Origin: Sesamum alatum
Lineage: Eukaryota > Streptophyta > Magnoliopsida > Lamiales > Pedaliaceae
Assembly (NCBI GenBank): GCA_034509735.1
Contig: JACGWO010000012.1
Span: 6,756,367 to 6,820,366 of the forward strand
Length of the DNA stretch: 64,000 bases
Direction: 5' to 3'
Part shown: positions 35,868-46,425 of the stretch, piece by piece
Layout: the number at the start of each line of letters is the position of its first letter
Position numbering within the stretch: position 1 is the stretch's first letter
Program-made: the position numbers and the translations under genes
The notes under the pieces: generated by a model
Told to the model about the DNA's origin: nothing
The model's database searches: none
Seen by the model: the letters and a program-made list of their open reading frames with translations, nothing else

Positions 35868-36370
35868 CAAGCCCCCAACTCTCAAGTTGTTCTTTTTTTT
35901 TTTTTTTTTTTTTTGAGTCTTGAGAGTTTTTATAAAATCTCTTGCATGATATTTCTCCTTATCTTCTATGATACCCAATTTCTATTTTCATGAACTTATT
36001 GCTTCTCGTATAACTTTCTTTCTTTTTTCCTATTTTTATTTTTATTTTGAGGGATTTTTTCCCAATCCTCCTAATCGTGACATCTTGCATGCTATTCTCT
36101 AGAGGAATATTTTAAGATCCTTTCCTCTTATGAATCCTTCCTTTGGCAAGAGAAATTATAAATCTCTTTCTTTGGTAAAGGATTCCATGAATCATTTCCT
36201 TTTTTGTCGAGCTTGTTTAACCATTATAAATAGGCCACTCATTCTATTCTTTTGTTCTTTAAAACTCACTAATTACATAACTCTAGCAATCCCCCGACAT
36301 GCCTAGGAGAGGTACAATCTAATAATAATTATTTCTTACGAATAGTGTTTGTATTGTTCTTCTAAACAAT
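35868..36370. other. 3' untranslated part of the Tat-like element
   Basis: Pyrimidine-rich DNA with a T run at 35892-35914. No coding sequence is seen. Read on the minus strand, the segment next to the LTR is purine-rich (GAGTTGGGGGCTTG), fitting a polypurine tract. Confidence 0.55.
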
Positions 36371-36994
36371 ATGAGTGATCGGGACTCTAGTTCTAACGGC
36401 AAGGAGCGTCGTACGTGGGGGACGGTTAGATGGCCTCCGAGTACGAATCGCGATGCCGGAAATTTGCTTCATGGAGAAAAGTCTCCAGCCCTGAGAACAG
36501 GGGAGGCCGAGGAAGGGATGTCATTCCCTCGGCCTCCCCAGCTACTCGGCCTTGCTTGTGAGAAAATTCGGAGCGTTGTCAGCGAATTTGATGTTTCTCA
36601 CTTTCATCATATCTCAAATGCTTCTATTGCGTGATTATTTAGTGGCGAGGTTGCTAGGGTAAGTTCTTCCTCCCCTTTTATGCCTTTTGATTTTGTTCTT
36701 TGCTTACAGTATCCCATTTTTGTTTTTTTAGGTGGCGGAGTTGGTCGACGTCGTTTTGGTTACCATGAGAAGGAGATTGCTCGGCTAAACTCTATGCTAG
36801 AGGCTTCCAAGAAGGATTTGCTCCATTGTCAGGAGGAGTTGAGAAATATGGGAGCTAGTAAGATGAAGTGGAAAGACTCGTACAATCGTGAGGTTGCATC
36901 AGGCCATTCATTCCTGAAGTTTGAAGCTGGCAAGATTTATTTGGAGTGCGTGTGGAATGATTTCAAAGAGAAATACGAAAGGTCTGAAGATTTT

Positions 36995-37969
36995 TGATGG
37001 GTGTCGAACTACCAAAAATAATTCCTACGATTACTTTCTTGCGAAAGCGGTAAGTAGGGTCGAATCCACAGGGATCGACGATAAGTTGATTTCTTAAAAG
37101 AAATAAAAAAGGGGGGAATTCAGATTTTTAGCTTTTAAAAGAAAATAACAAAGTACGATTTAAAAGGGGAAGATTAATAGATAAGAAAGCTTTCCGGTTA
37201 AAATGGGTTCATGCTTGATTTCGTCCGTTGATCATTGATGCAAATTAACAATTATTAAAAACACATAGATCAGTTATGATCGTTGGTACGACCTAACAAC
37301 CTCACCCTTCCTTACCTTTTCGTCAGCCAAGGAACGTCCGTTGGCTAGATCTCTAATCAATGAACAATTCCGGGAACGTCCACAAGATTTAATTCATTAA
37401 CAACATTAAGAATTAGAAGGGCCTGACCTAACCAATAAATTCCTACGAGGATTTATTTAGATAAGATCATGCATCCACCATAACAAAACTAACCATTTTG
37501 AAACGATTAATCATGCTATGTTGCTATTAATAATTAAACTAAACAAACAATTACGAATTTGTAAGTTCAAATAGCTAAACAAACTTTCTTGATAATGAAT
37601 CAAGCATTCACCGTACTTTAACCGAAAAATTAAGAACTTAGCCTAACATGGTAATGGAAGAACACACTAAAAAATAGAATTCCATTAGCAATTGGGCAAC
37701 GTAATAAAAATAAAAGAAGATAGAAGAAGTAGAATAATGGATTAAACTCTAGAATTCAATATAAAACAAGAGATAGTTTTTAAGTTTTGAGGTGCTTCCT
37801 ATTACTTGTTCCCTCAAATGCTCCAATTGCCATTCTTAGCTTCAATTCACCATCTTTTACTCCTTACAAGATATATTTCCTGAAAATATAATAAATTCAC
37901 ATGATTAGGAGTAATTAATCCTTAAAGTAAGGCATTACAAGTATCAAATCGTGGTAGATGCACTTATCA
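36995..37969 (-). repeat. Left (3') LTR of the nested Athila, with two internal deletions
   Basis: 975 bp against 1339 bp in the right LTR. Two blocks present on the right (roughly 41756-41875, and 42066-42315 including the TATA region) are absent here. LTRs are identical at insertion, so these losses came later. Confidence 0.88.
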
Positions 37970-37999
37970 AATACCCCCACACTTATATTTTTGCTAGTC

Positions 38000-39900
38000 C
38001 TTGAGCAAAATTAAGATCAAGTTGGCAATTAGAATCCTCTTCACAATCGAACACACTCAGGTTAGGTTGCAACATGTGCAATGAGAATGACATATCACAT
38101 GAAAAGGTAATTCAACATGCCTTCAAACAAGTTCTCACTCAATGCCCATCATCAAAAATCAATCATACAAAATAGTGGATTTTTGCTCACCGCTTTCCAA
38201 ACTCTCAAGTGTATATGCTCAAGTATATCCCTCGATGCTTTGCTACAACAATGTTTCACCATAGGCTTGCTTATACACCACATCTCCACCACTTTGAAAT
38301 ATGCATACACAAGGATCAAAAGGTCTTCAATTTGGTTGTAATGGGGCTTTGGTTTGGTGGTAGGAATTTATGGATAATGAAGTTAAGTACTAAGAGATTA
38401 GAGCACCAAAAAAATTAAGTGAAAAAATAATTCAAAACTCTCAATTCAATTCCCCAACCAATTTTTGACAACTTCTTGAACCATGCCTTCACGTTTCTTT
38501 TGGAGAGATTTTTTTTTCCTTTTCTTCTTTCTCTTTTGTTTCTCTCTTTCTTGTAATAGGCATAGAACAAGGTAACAATGCTAGCTCCCACAAAATATGA
38601 AACCAAAATTTGAAAACCCCACACTTATTTTGAGATATACCCTTAGAACATGAAATAGCAATATTTCAATCTCCTCATTTTGTTTTGAGAACCATTCTTT
38701 AAGAAAGACACTCATTTTCCTTGATGCTCTAATGATTCTTGGATGAGTCCAAATCAAAGTTAAAGAAGGATGGTTTAGGCTCATAGTCAACGGTTCATAT
38801 CAACAAGACAAGGCTAAAAAGGCTCAAATGGGTGTACTAGGGTCAACATGTAATGTGGTGGTCAATTTAGGCCAAAGTGGTTTCAATCCTAGTGCCTTCA
38901 TCATATCCAAATGCATGCACATTTATGTAGCCTCGATGCGGTTCAAAGCAAGTTCTAGGAACACAAAGTCATAGAAGCATTTTTCTCTCAAGAAAGGATG
39001 AAATATTTCATCAATGTGTTTAGGCTCAAAAGCTCACAAGGTTTTGTCTAGTCCACTAATTCCATACAAAAGAATTTTCAATTCAAACTATCGAGACAAA
39101 AATAAGTTTTCGAGCCATGAGTTACCTAAAGCATGAAATATGGATTATTTTGCACATAACGCTTCCAAATCAAGAGTTGTCCAAAAATGAAAAGGATTTC
39201 TTCAAGCCAAAAATTTCAAAATTTTCACAAAAGCATTTCCAAAAATTATCCCCCAATTTCATCAAACACAACACAACAATCATACCCCCACACTTAAAAT
39301 CCATATTGTCCTCAATGTGGACACATGCATGCAACTCAAGAACAAAAAAAATGAGAGATAAGGAAGAGAACGTCCCTGAGTGCATGCGCCGTGATAGATA
39401 AAGGTGTAGGTGGAGCAGAGTGACAGGTGCAGCGGCGGCGGTTACCGGCGGCGGCGGAGTGTACCGACGGTGGTGGTAGTTGTTTGTAAGGAGGAAGGAG
39501 CTCTTCTTCTTTTAAGGGCTGAAAGAGATGAAAGTGAGTGATTAAATCTTGCCCTAGTTTTCTTAAATGAAACCTTCCTTTTTGGATTTTCTGGTTTTCA
39601 ATTTTTTGAATTTTTTTTAATGAAAAAAGGAATAAAAGAAAACAGAAAATGTGAAAAAAAAATGAGTTCTACAAGTGTGGATTGATAGATTTGTTTGATC
39701 CACTAGACGTGGGCACGTCCAGTGGCTTAAACAAATCTGTAATTGAGAAGGTTCCTTAAGGCGTGGGCACGCTCAACACAATCAACGAATCTAAAAATTT
39801 GGACAGATTTGGTTGATCTGTTAGGCGTGGGCACGTCTAATGAACTGATTTATAGACTTCGTTTTTCACAAAATTCGAATAAATAGAACTAAAAATATAG
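38000..39900 (-). other. Non-coding interior of the nested Athila
   Basis: No ORF is supported. On the minus strand the landmark ATTGAGGACAATATGG is followed by TTTTAAGTGTGGGGGTA (about 39288-39320), as in the plus-oriented Athila copy near 24632. Three copies of the 24-bp palindromic motif lie at 39701-39842. Runs such as GGCGGCGGTTACCGGCGGC near 39430-39460 recall the CACCACC-rich segment near 24430-24500 in the other copy. Confidence 0.6.
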
Positions 39901-40013
39901 GAAAGAAGGGTAGAGAAAGCGTGGGTTGCCTCCCATGTAGCGCCTTCCTTTTACGTCTTTGGCTAGACGTTGTGCCTCAACTTAAATAAGTTGGGCACTC
40001 TAAGTCCTCTTCT

Positions 40014-40880
40014 TCAATATAATACACCCGACGATGATGTGGACCTAGGAAAACTTTGAGGTCCATGAGAGAATTCTTCCTTGAACTTGTCGTGAAAAGC
40101 TTTATTTTTGTAAGTTTTTGGACTCAATCCTTTGATGTCGACGATAATCCATCCAATGGCCTCTCGAAACTCTCGAACTGTATGAGCTACATTTTCTTCT
40201 TCCAAGGTAATGAGCTTGCTGAAGGTGATTACCACTGATGTGTCGTCCTCCCCTAAGAAGGCATATTTGTGGTGTTCAGGTAACTCCTTCAATTCCGGTG
40301 TTGGTGTTGTGTTCTCCTCTAAAGTTCGCACTTGTACTGACATGGGGCTTTCTTTTTGTGCTGACTTTATGTGATCCTCCCCATTACTTGCTAAAACGTT
40401 CTTCGAATGATTCTCTTTGGTTGAATTGGGCTCGTCGGCTTGTTTTTGTGGAATCTCAATTTCCTGCTCTAATTCACCGTGTTGGACATGCCCACGTTTA
40501 GTGCTATTTTCGTCTTTATTTGATTGTAGCTCTTTCTCACTGCATAAGACAGTAGCACTAGTATTAAGATTAATCACAGTTTGAGACGGTAGCTTACCTT
40601 GAGATTCCATTCTACTGACAGATAAAGCCAATTGACTGATTTGAGACTCCAAGTTCTGAATACTTGTTTGGGTATTCTGTTGGTATTGTTGAGTATTCTG
40701 CTGCAGTTGTTGGATCTGCTGTTGAGTGTTGGTGATGAATGTCTTCATCATCTCTTCAAGATACGTGTTTTGTTTGGGATTAGGTGGAGGAGGTGGTTGG
40801 CCAACTTTGAGGTTGAGAATCATAACAAAGGTCAAGATGATCCCTCCATCCTGGATTGTACATGTTGAAATAGGGATCAT
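40014..40880 (-). CDS. Athila gag C-terminal fragment fused to start of pol (288 aa open frame)
   Basis: One uninterrupted minus-strand frame contains, in order: a proline stretch, EEMMKTFITNTQQQIQQLQQ followed by a glutamine-rich coiled coil (about residues 45-95), a charged linker, and then PEHHKYAFLGEDDTSVVI...REAIGWIIVDIKG, which is the segment just before the reverse transcriptase in Athila pol. Protease is skipped and the reverse transcriptase is absent; the C-terminus continues with TYKNKAFHDKF, which also follows the deletion in the plus copy at 23750. The open frame in so short an element is notable, but a stop and a zinc-knuckle piece lie just upstream (about 40950-41020), so it is probably not translated as a normal gag. 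Confidence 0.7.
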   Translation of the reverse strand: MIPISTCTIQDGGIILTFVMILNLKVGQPPPPPNPKQNTYLEEMMKTFITNTQQQIQQLQQNTQQYQQNTQTSIQNLESQISQLALSVSRMESQGKLPSQTVINLNTSATVLCSEKELQSNKDENSTKRGHVQHGELEQEIEIPQKQADEPNSTKENHSKNVLASNGEDHIKSAQKESPMSVQVRTLEENTTPTPELKELPEHHKYAFLGEDDTSVVITFSKLITLEEENVAHTVREFREAIGWIIVDIKGLSPKTYKNKAFHDKFKEEFSHGPQSFPRSTSSSGVLY

Positions 40881-41090
40881 ATCTCCTTTGCGATGGTCCG
40901 AAGAACCCTTCTATGGTATTGGCGTGTTCAGTGGGTGCTTCATGGAGAGTAGGGCACAAATCGATCGGATGACCGATCGAATTGCAGACTCCACAAGCCT
41001 TCACTCCTTGGAACTTTTATGCAACAATTATTTGAATAAGGGATGTAAGTTCGTCAAGACGATCAACTAAGGAAACCATATTTACCTCAT
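40881..41090 (-). pseudogene. Athila gag remnant with zinc knuckle
   Basis: The minus strand shows MVSLVDRLDELTSLIQIIVA, an in-frame TAA, then KACGVCNSIGHPIDLCP with a CxxC...H...C zinc-knuckle pattern and YNPGWRDH. The N-terminal gag core seen in other Athila copies is deleted. The frame then shifts into the 288-aa frame at 40880-40014. Confidence 0.75.
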
Positions 41091-41124
41091 GTAACCAAAA
41101 AGAAATTAACTTAAGGACACCAAT

Positions 41125-41142
41125 CCCCGGCAACGGCGCCAA
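41125..41142 (-). other. Primer-binding site of the nested Athila
   Basis: TGGCGCCGTTGCCGGGG on the minus strand lies a few bases inside the right LTR. It is complementary to the 3' end of plant tRNA-Asp, the primer used by Athila elements. Confidence 0.9.
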
Positions 41143-41146
41143 AATT

Positions 41147-42485
41147 TGATGGGTGTCGAAACCACCAAAAATAATTCCTATGATTACTTTCTTGCGAAAG
41201 CGGTAAGTAGGGTCGAATCCGCAGGGACCGGCGATAAGTTGATTTCTTAAAAGAAATAAAAAAAGGGGGGAATTCAGATTTTTAGCTTTTAAAAAAAATA
41301 ACAAAGTACGATTTAAAAGGGGAAGATTAATAGATAAGAAAGCTTTCCGGTTAAAATGGGTTCATGCTTGATTTCGTCCGTTGATCATCGATGCAAATAT
41401 AACAATTATTAAAAACACATAAATCAGTTATGGTCGTTGGTACGACCTAACAACCTCACCCTTTCTTACCTTTTCGTCGGCTAAGGAACGTCCATTGGCT
41501 AGATCTCTAATCAATGAACAACCCCGAGAACGTCCACAAGATTTAATTCATTAACAGCATTAAGAATTAAAAGGGCCTGATCCTAACCAATAAATTCCTA
41601 CGAGGATTTATTTAGATCAGATCATGCATCCACCATAAAAAAACTAACCACTTTGACACAATTAACCATGCTATGTTGCTACTAATAATTGAACTAAACA
41701 AATAATTACGGATTTGTAAGTTCAAATAGCTAAACAAACTTTCTTGATAATGAACAACTGATCACATTATTTAAAAATCAGACGTTTGTAAAAAGAGCGC
41801 AGAGAATAACATGAATACGGATTTTAATAAAAGAATTAAGCACTTATTAGATCTCACAATGTTTTAAGAATTAAGCATTCACCGTACTTTAACCGAAAAA
41901 TTAAGAACTTAGCCTAACATGCTAATGGAAGAACACACTAAAAAGTGGAATTCCATTAGCAATTGGGCAACGTAATAAAAATAAAAGGAGATAGAAGAAG
42001 TAGATTAATGGATTAAACTCTAGAATTCAATGTAAAATAAGAGATAGTTTTTAAGTTGTGAGGTGCCTCCTATTTATACTATTAGCACCTCACGAACCTA
42101 GACAAGAAAAGGGATAGATACATGATTGCTACTAAATATGTTAAGAACTTAATTCCTAGAAATCTAATGGACAAATTTCGGATCTTCAAGAGGTTTTTCA
42201 GCATTCATTCCTTCTTCCTTCAACAAAATCCACAGCTTTCCTTTTTCTCCTAAGTTGACTGCAACGTTAAGTGTGGTCACGCTTAGTGAAAATTCCGAAG
42301 CTGCTATTCTTTTTCACTTGTTCCCTCAAATACCTCCAATCGCCATTCTTAGCTTCAATTCACCATCCTTTACTCCTTACAAGATATATTTCCTGAAAAT
42401 ATAATAAATTCACATGATTAGGAGTAATTAGTCCTTAAAATAAGACATTACAAGTATCAAATCGTGGTAGATTACACACTTATCA
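41147..42485 (-). repeat. Right (5') LTR of the nested Athila
   Basis: 1339 bp with mirrored TGAT...ATCA ends. On the minus strand AATAGTATAAATAG (near 42068-42082) is the TATA region and a palindromic motif copy lies at 42265-42288. It matches the left LTR apart from that copy's deletions. Confidence 0.92.
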
Positions 42486-42870
42486 ATTTTGACAATGTTG
42501 TCATTGCGAAGGCCAACGATATATATGATCAGACTATTCGTCAATGCTGGGCTACTTTGAGGGAGAGCGACCGTTTTGGCGAAGAAGATTTTATGTTTTT
42601 AGATCCTTCAGTCGGCGACTTAGAAGACGAATTAGATGAGGTGGAGGTTGATATGATTGAGGATCCTCCTATAGGGGGATGCCTACTAATGATGTCAATG
42701 GAGAGAAAACTATCCCTCCTACTGATATTGCTTGATGCTTATATACCGTGACACCTTTATTTTCGTTTCCATCTTTAATAAAGATCCATGTTTCCTTTCA
42801 AATGCTTAGTCTTTGTTATCATCTACTCTCTTTTTTCTGTTTGTGGATGGAAAGCCTTTTTTGCCTTTCA

Positions 42871-43110
42871 TTTGGTGTTGGGGTAATCTTATGCCCCTTG
42901 TCTTGTGTTGGGGTAATCGTATGCCCCTTGTTTGGTGTTGGGGTAACCTTATGCCCCTTGTTTTGTGTTGGGGTAATCTTATGCCCCTTGTTTGGTGTTG
43001 GGGTAACCTTATGCCCCTTGTTTAGTGTTGCGGTAACCTTATGCCCCTTGTTTGGTGTTGCGGTAACCTTATGCCCCTTGTTTTGTGTTGGGGTAATCTT
43101 ATGCCCCTTA
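42871..43110. repeat. Minisatellite, eight 30-bp units
   Basis: Units start at 42871 and repeat every 30 bp: TTTGGTGTTGGGGTAA(C/T)C followed by TTATGCCCCTTG. Variants alternate TTTGG/TTTTG and GGGG/GCGG, so the array grew by multi-unit steps. The period is a multiple of three, so every frame repeats a 10-residue unit, but this is more likely an expanded 3' UTR of the Tat-like element than a protein. Confidence 0.95.
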
Positions 43111-43305
43111 TAATAATAGAACATAAACGAAAGAGTAAATACAATAAAATGAGACTTTGTATTCACTTCGCGTTGTATCAATATACAAGTGATAACCTCT
43201 TTCTGCATAATTTTTTTGAGGTTAACTATATTCCATGTTCTAGGAATGCTTGTTCCGTCCAACTTTTGAAGGCGATAGGCTCCGCATCCCACCACATTTG
43301 TGATT

Positions 43306-45353
43306 TTATTTATGAACCATGAAACTTGGGTCTATCCCAGTCATGTTCGTGACTTCCCAAGCAAAAGCCTTTGCTTGATCTCTTAGAAAGGTGATAATGG
43401 ATTCTTCAAGATTATTAGGTAGCAAAGTGCCTATCCTAACTATTTTTCCTTGCTCTTCGGGGTGGAGCTCTACAACTTTGACTTCTTCTGCCGCTTCCAT
43501 TCTTTCTTCATCGAGCCTTCTCTTTTTTTTCCTTGCTACCACTAACGGACGGGTGATCATTCTTTTGTCTTCTTCCCAGGGGTATAGTTAGACCATGTCT
43601 TGGTTGGTTTTCTTTGGGCCTCACCTTCTTTAGGGAATTTGTGTAACATTCCCTTGCTATTCTTTTATCCCTTATTTCCACCCGTTGAACTACCGCTGTC
43701 CACTAGCACCTTCCCAAAAATTTGAAATTTTTGGAGCGATTACGATGGCATCATTGCATAGGGGGTCAGCACCTTCCAAGTCTTTATCATCAAAAGCAGT
43801 GCATTCCCTTTTCAAGGAGTGGTCATTCATAAGCACCTCGTTGAATGACCTGCCCAATATAGGGTTGTTTGTTGTTTTTTAGAATGGCTTTCCTTGCTCA
43901 TGCGAATCTCCACTAACTGGTCCTCCTGTGATGACTCCGATTATTCCAGTTGTAGGTAAGTTTCTTTCTTCAGGCTCTTTCTTTTTTGAATTCTCTCCCT
44001 GCTCTGTGATGGATAAGGGAGTTTTGTGTGGATCGCTGTTATTCTTGTGACCATGATCGATGAACTCCTTTAAATACCCGCGTTGGATTAACTTTCAATC
44101 TCGTCTTTGAGATGGCGGCATTCTTCAATGTTATGCCCTCGGTCTTTGTGAAAGCGACAATACTTGTTGGACTTCAATCTCGACAGCCTTGTTTTCTTCT
44201 GTTCTTCCTTCTTCGAATTTTCTCTTTATGCTTGTGGAGTGAGGTCCCACTGCTTCTTCAATTCGAATGTATTTCTCAGCCCTTTTTAAAAGTTCATCGA
44301 GAGATGTGGGTGGTTTTCCAGCTATTGATTCTTTGAAATGACTCTGTCTCAGGTTTTGCTGCATTATGCTTGCCAAGAGTTCCGGGTTGACTTGGGAACT
44401 TCCGTGACTGCTTCCGAGAATCTTTCCACGAATTCTCTAAGGGCTTCATTCTCTCGTTGTACTATGTTGAATAGGTACAATGCTATTTTGGGGTACTTCT
44501 TACTGATTGAGAAATGCTGCAGAAAACGTTGGATGAGTTGTTCAAAGTGAGTAATTTCTCCTGAAGGCAGTTTAATGAACCATACCATGGCTTTCCCCGA
44601 TAAGGTAGTTCCAAAGATCTTGCAATATGCAGCGTCACTTATACTTAAGAGATCGACTTTGGCCATGAATTGATCTAGATGGTCTTGGGGGTCACCTCCA
44701 CCGTGTATTCAACAATATTGGTTATTTTTACCCCTTGTGGAATTGCTTCTGCCAAGATGTATGGCGCGAAAGGACTTCTTCTTGACGGAGCCATTGCAAG
44801 GAGGAAAGCATTCTATTCTTCTACCTTAGTTGGTCGGGGGAGATTTTGGGAGCTGTCCCCTTGGTGTTCAACTCCTCTACCATTAAGTGAATCAATTCGA
44901 GGGAAAGGTAGAAAATTTGCTCTTTCTTCGGGAACTGACACCCTGTTGTCAACTTCTTCTTCAAGCCGCGTCCTTTCGTCCATTCTTTGTCTTCTATTCC
45001 CACGTCCTTCCAAGACGGAGGGTTCTTCTTGGGGAGCAAAGGAGTGAGGTTGGGGAGGTGCTTGGCTCGCCATGTATTGTGCAACTGCTCTAGTAGTGGC
45101 TTCCGTCACCAATTGTTATAATGCTTCCGGGGTGATTTGGATCATTGGCCAGGGTAGGGGGGGTATACTGACCGTTGGCTTGTCCTTGTTCATGGTGTCT
45201 TTCCTCTCGGTCTCGTTGGGGGACCTCATTTGGGATAGCGTGTGGGGGTATCTCACCTTGTGCTGGGAGATGCATCTCTTCCCTTCCTTTTTCGATTGGC
45301 TGAAAATCATTCGTCGTTCCATTTCTAATGCGAGATTGGGTATTCATCGTCAA
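43306..45353 (-). pseudogene. Tat-like gag and N-terminal pol remnant
   Basis: Minus-strand pieces in order: an N-terminal proline- and glutamine-rich gag segment (45353-44813), the gag core (44666-44364) with GKAMVWFIKLPSGEI and ENEALREFVERF, its continuation (44376-44131) with SLDELLKRAEKYIRIEE, and a pol segment (43560-43306) with RIGTLLPNNLEESIITFLRDQAKAFAWEVTNMTGIDP, which precedes the reverse transcriptase in Ty3/gypsy elements. Frames are broken between pieces. Reverse transcriptase, RNase H and integrase are absent, so the element cannot move by itself. Confidence 0.82.
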
Positions 45354-45370
45354 TGCTTAAAATTCATTCT

Positions 45371-45387
45371 CACAGACGGCGCCAATA
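45371..45387 (-). other. Primer-binding site of the Tat-like element
   Basis: TGGCGCCGTCTGTGAGA on the minus strand is located immediately inside the 5' (right) LTR. The TGGCGCCGTCTGTG form is widespread in Tat/Ogre-type gypsy elements. Confidence 0.8.
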
Positions 45388-46319
45388 TGATGTGGATTCG
45401 AGATTGCAGGATTTAGAAGCAAAATGAATTAGATTAGTTCAATTTTTTGAGAAAGGATTTTAAGCATAATTTTACCAAATTCTCATCTATCCTTCTTCTC
45501 CAATTCTTTTCGGTTTTTATAGGCTCATTTTGTTATGGCAACATTAATAGAACAATTAAAGCTCATTAATAGAAAATTCCTTTATATCCTTATATAAAGG
45601 TAAAACTTGTGGTTCACCATTTTTTAAGAGATAACCCCCATATGCAGTCAACTTTTGGTTTTAATAGGTTTAGTCACTCATAAAAACATCTTTAAGTATA
45701 GGGTTAATTACACTTACACCCCCTCTGAAAATGTATAATTACACTTTCCCACAAAAAAAAATTTGAAATTACACTTACACCCCCTCCGAAAATTCTCTGT
45801 TTACACCTGACCCCCATCCGTTAGAGTTTGGACGAAAAATGTTCACGTCAACAAAAATAATTACACAAATTTTCAATTTGTCTCATCATTTAACATTATC
45901 ATGTATATTTTGTACTTATAAGAGGATAAGTGTAACGTATATGTATGGAGTGAGGCCAATATTATTATATTTTTCCTTATAAGTACAAAATTATTGCACG
46001 AGAATGTTAAATGAGAGGTAAAATTGAAAATTTATGTAATTATTTTTGTTGAATGAATATTTTCCGCCCAAACTTTAACGAATAAAGGTCAGGTGTAAAC
46101 AAAGAATTTTTAGAGGGGGTGTAAATATAATTTCAAAACTTCTTTCGGGAAAAGTGTAATTATGTATTTTCAGAGGGGATCTAAATGTAATTAACCCTTT
46201 AAGTATATAGGCTATGATTTAGGGAAATGAGTGGCAATAATTTAGGGATATTATTTTTGATTGTCAATTAAGGTAGGTTATGATGTGAATTTTCTATAGA
46301 TAAGTTTATTTCCTCATCA
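45388..46319 (-). repeat. Right (5') LTR of the Tat-like element, carrying a MITE
   Basis: 932 bp. Without the inserted 497-bp MITE and its duplicated 10-bp target it matches the 426-bp left LTR in length and sequence. Confidence 0.9.
45701..46197. mobile_element. MULE-type MITE inserted in the Tat LTR
   Basis: The ends are GGGTTAATTACACTTACACC and, reverse-complemented, GGGTTAATTACATTTAGATC. They are flanked by the perfect 10-bp repeat TTTAAGTATA (45691-45700 and 46198-46207). The empty site is preserved in the left LTR (near 35750), which proves the insertion. It has no coding content. Confidence 0.93.
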
Positions 46320-46425
46320 GTAACGTTAGGTGTTATTTTGTTTGATCCAGTCTTGGTGTTCAGAATGGAAATTGAAGATAATGTACAATAATTTTAGAAG
46401 ATAAAATAATAATTACACCGCCAAG

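Larger units (their letters stand above)
36995..42485 (-). mobile_element. Nested non-autonomous Athila element
   Basis: LTRs at 36995-37969 and 41147-42485 begin TGATGGGTGTCG or equivalent and end ACTTATCA, with the perfect target duplication ATTTT at 36990-36994 and 42486-42490. Inside the right LTR the minus strand has TGGCGCCGTTGCCGGGG, the tRNA-Asp primer site typical of Athila, so the right LTR is the 5' LTR. Inside the left LTR the purine tract AAGTGTGGGGGTATT fits. Only a gag remnant fused to a short piece of pol is present, so it must have moved with enzymes supplied in trans. Confidence 0.93.
36371..42751 (+). pseudogene. Antisense additional ORF of the Tat-like element, interrupted
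   Basis: Plus-strand coding-like DNA lies opposite to gag-pol: a first frame 36371-36634, then 36680-36994, then, after the inserted Athila, 42491-42751. The break falls exactly between codons: the frame ends ...SEDF at 36994 and resumes DNVVIAKAND at 42491 once the insertion and one ATTTT copy are discounted. The middle part is coiled-coil-like (EIARLNSMLEASKKDLLHCQ) and the end is very acidic. A possible intron lies at about 36659-36731 (GTAAG to TTTTTTTAG), but its phase does not fit cleanly. Function unknown; Tat elements are known to carry antisense ORFs in this position. Confidence 0.65.
35442..46319 (-). mobile_element. Tat-like Ty3/gypsy element, split by a nested Athila
   Basis: LTRs TGATGTGG...CCTCATCA lie at 35442-35867 and 45388-46319, bounded by the perfect 5-bp target duplication GTAAC (35437-35441 and 46320-46324). 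Just inside the right LTR the minus strand carries the primer site TGGCGCCGTCTGTGAGA, so transcription runs leftward. gag and the beginning of pol are on the minus strand (45353-43306); reverse transcriptase and integrase are missing. Downstream come a 30-bp minisatellite and an ORF on the opposite strand, an arrangement known in Tat-lineage elements. A 5.5-kb Athila derivative sits inside that ORF, and a MITE sits in the right LTR. Confidence 0.9.

Noticed and set aside
42871..43110. 30-bp repeats as a CRISPR array
   Set aside because: Units are contiguous without spacers and lie inside a plant retrotransposon.
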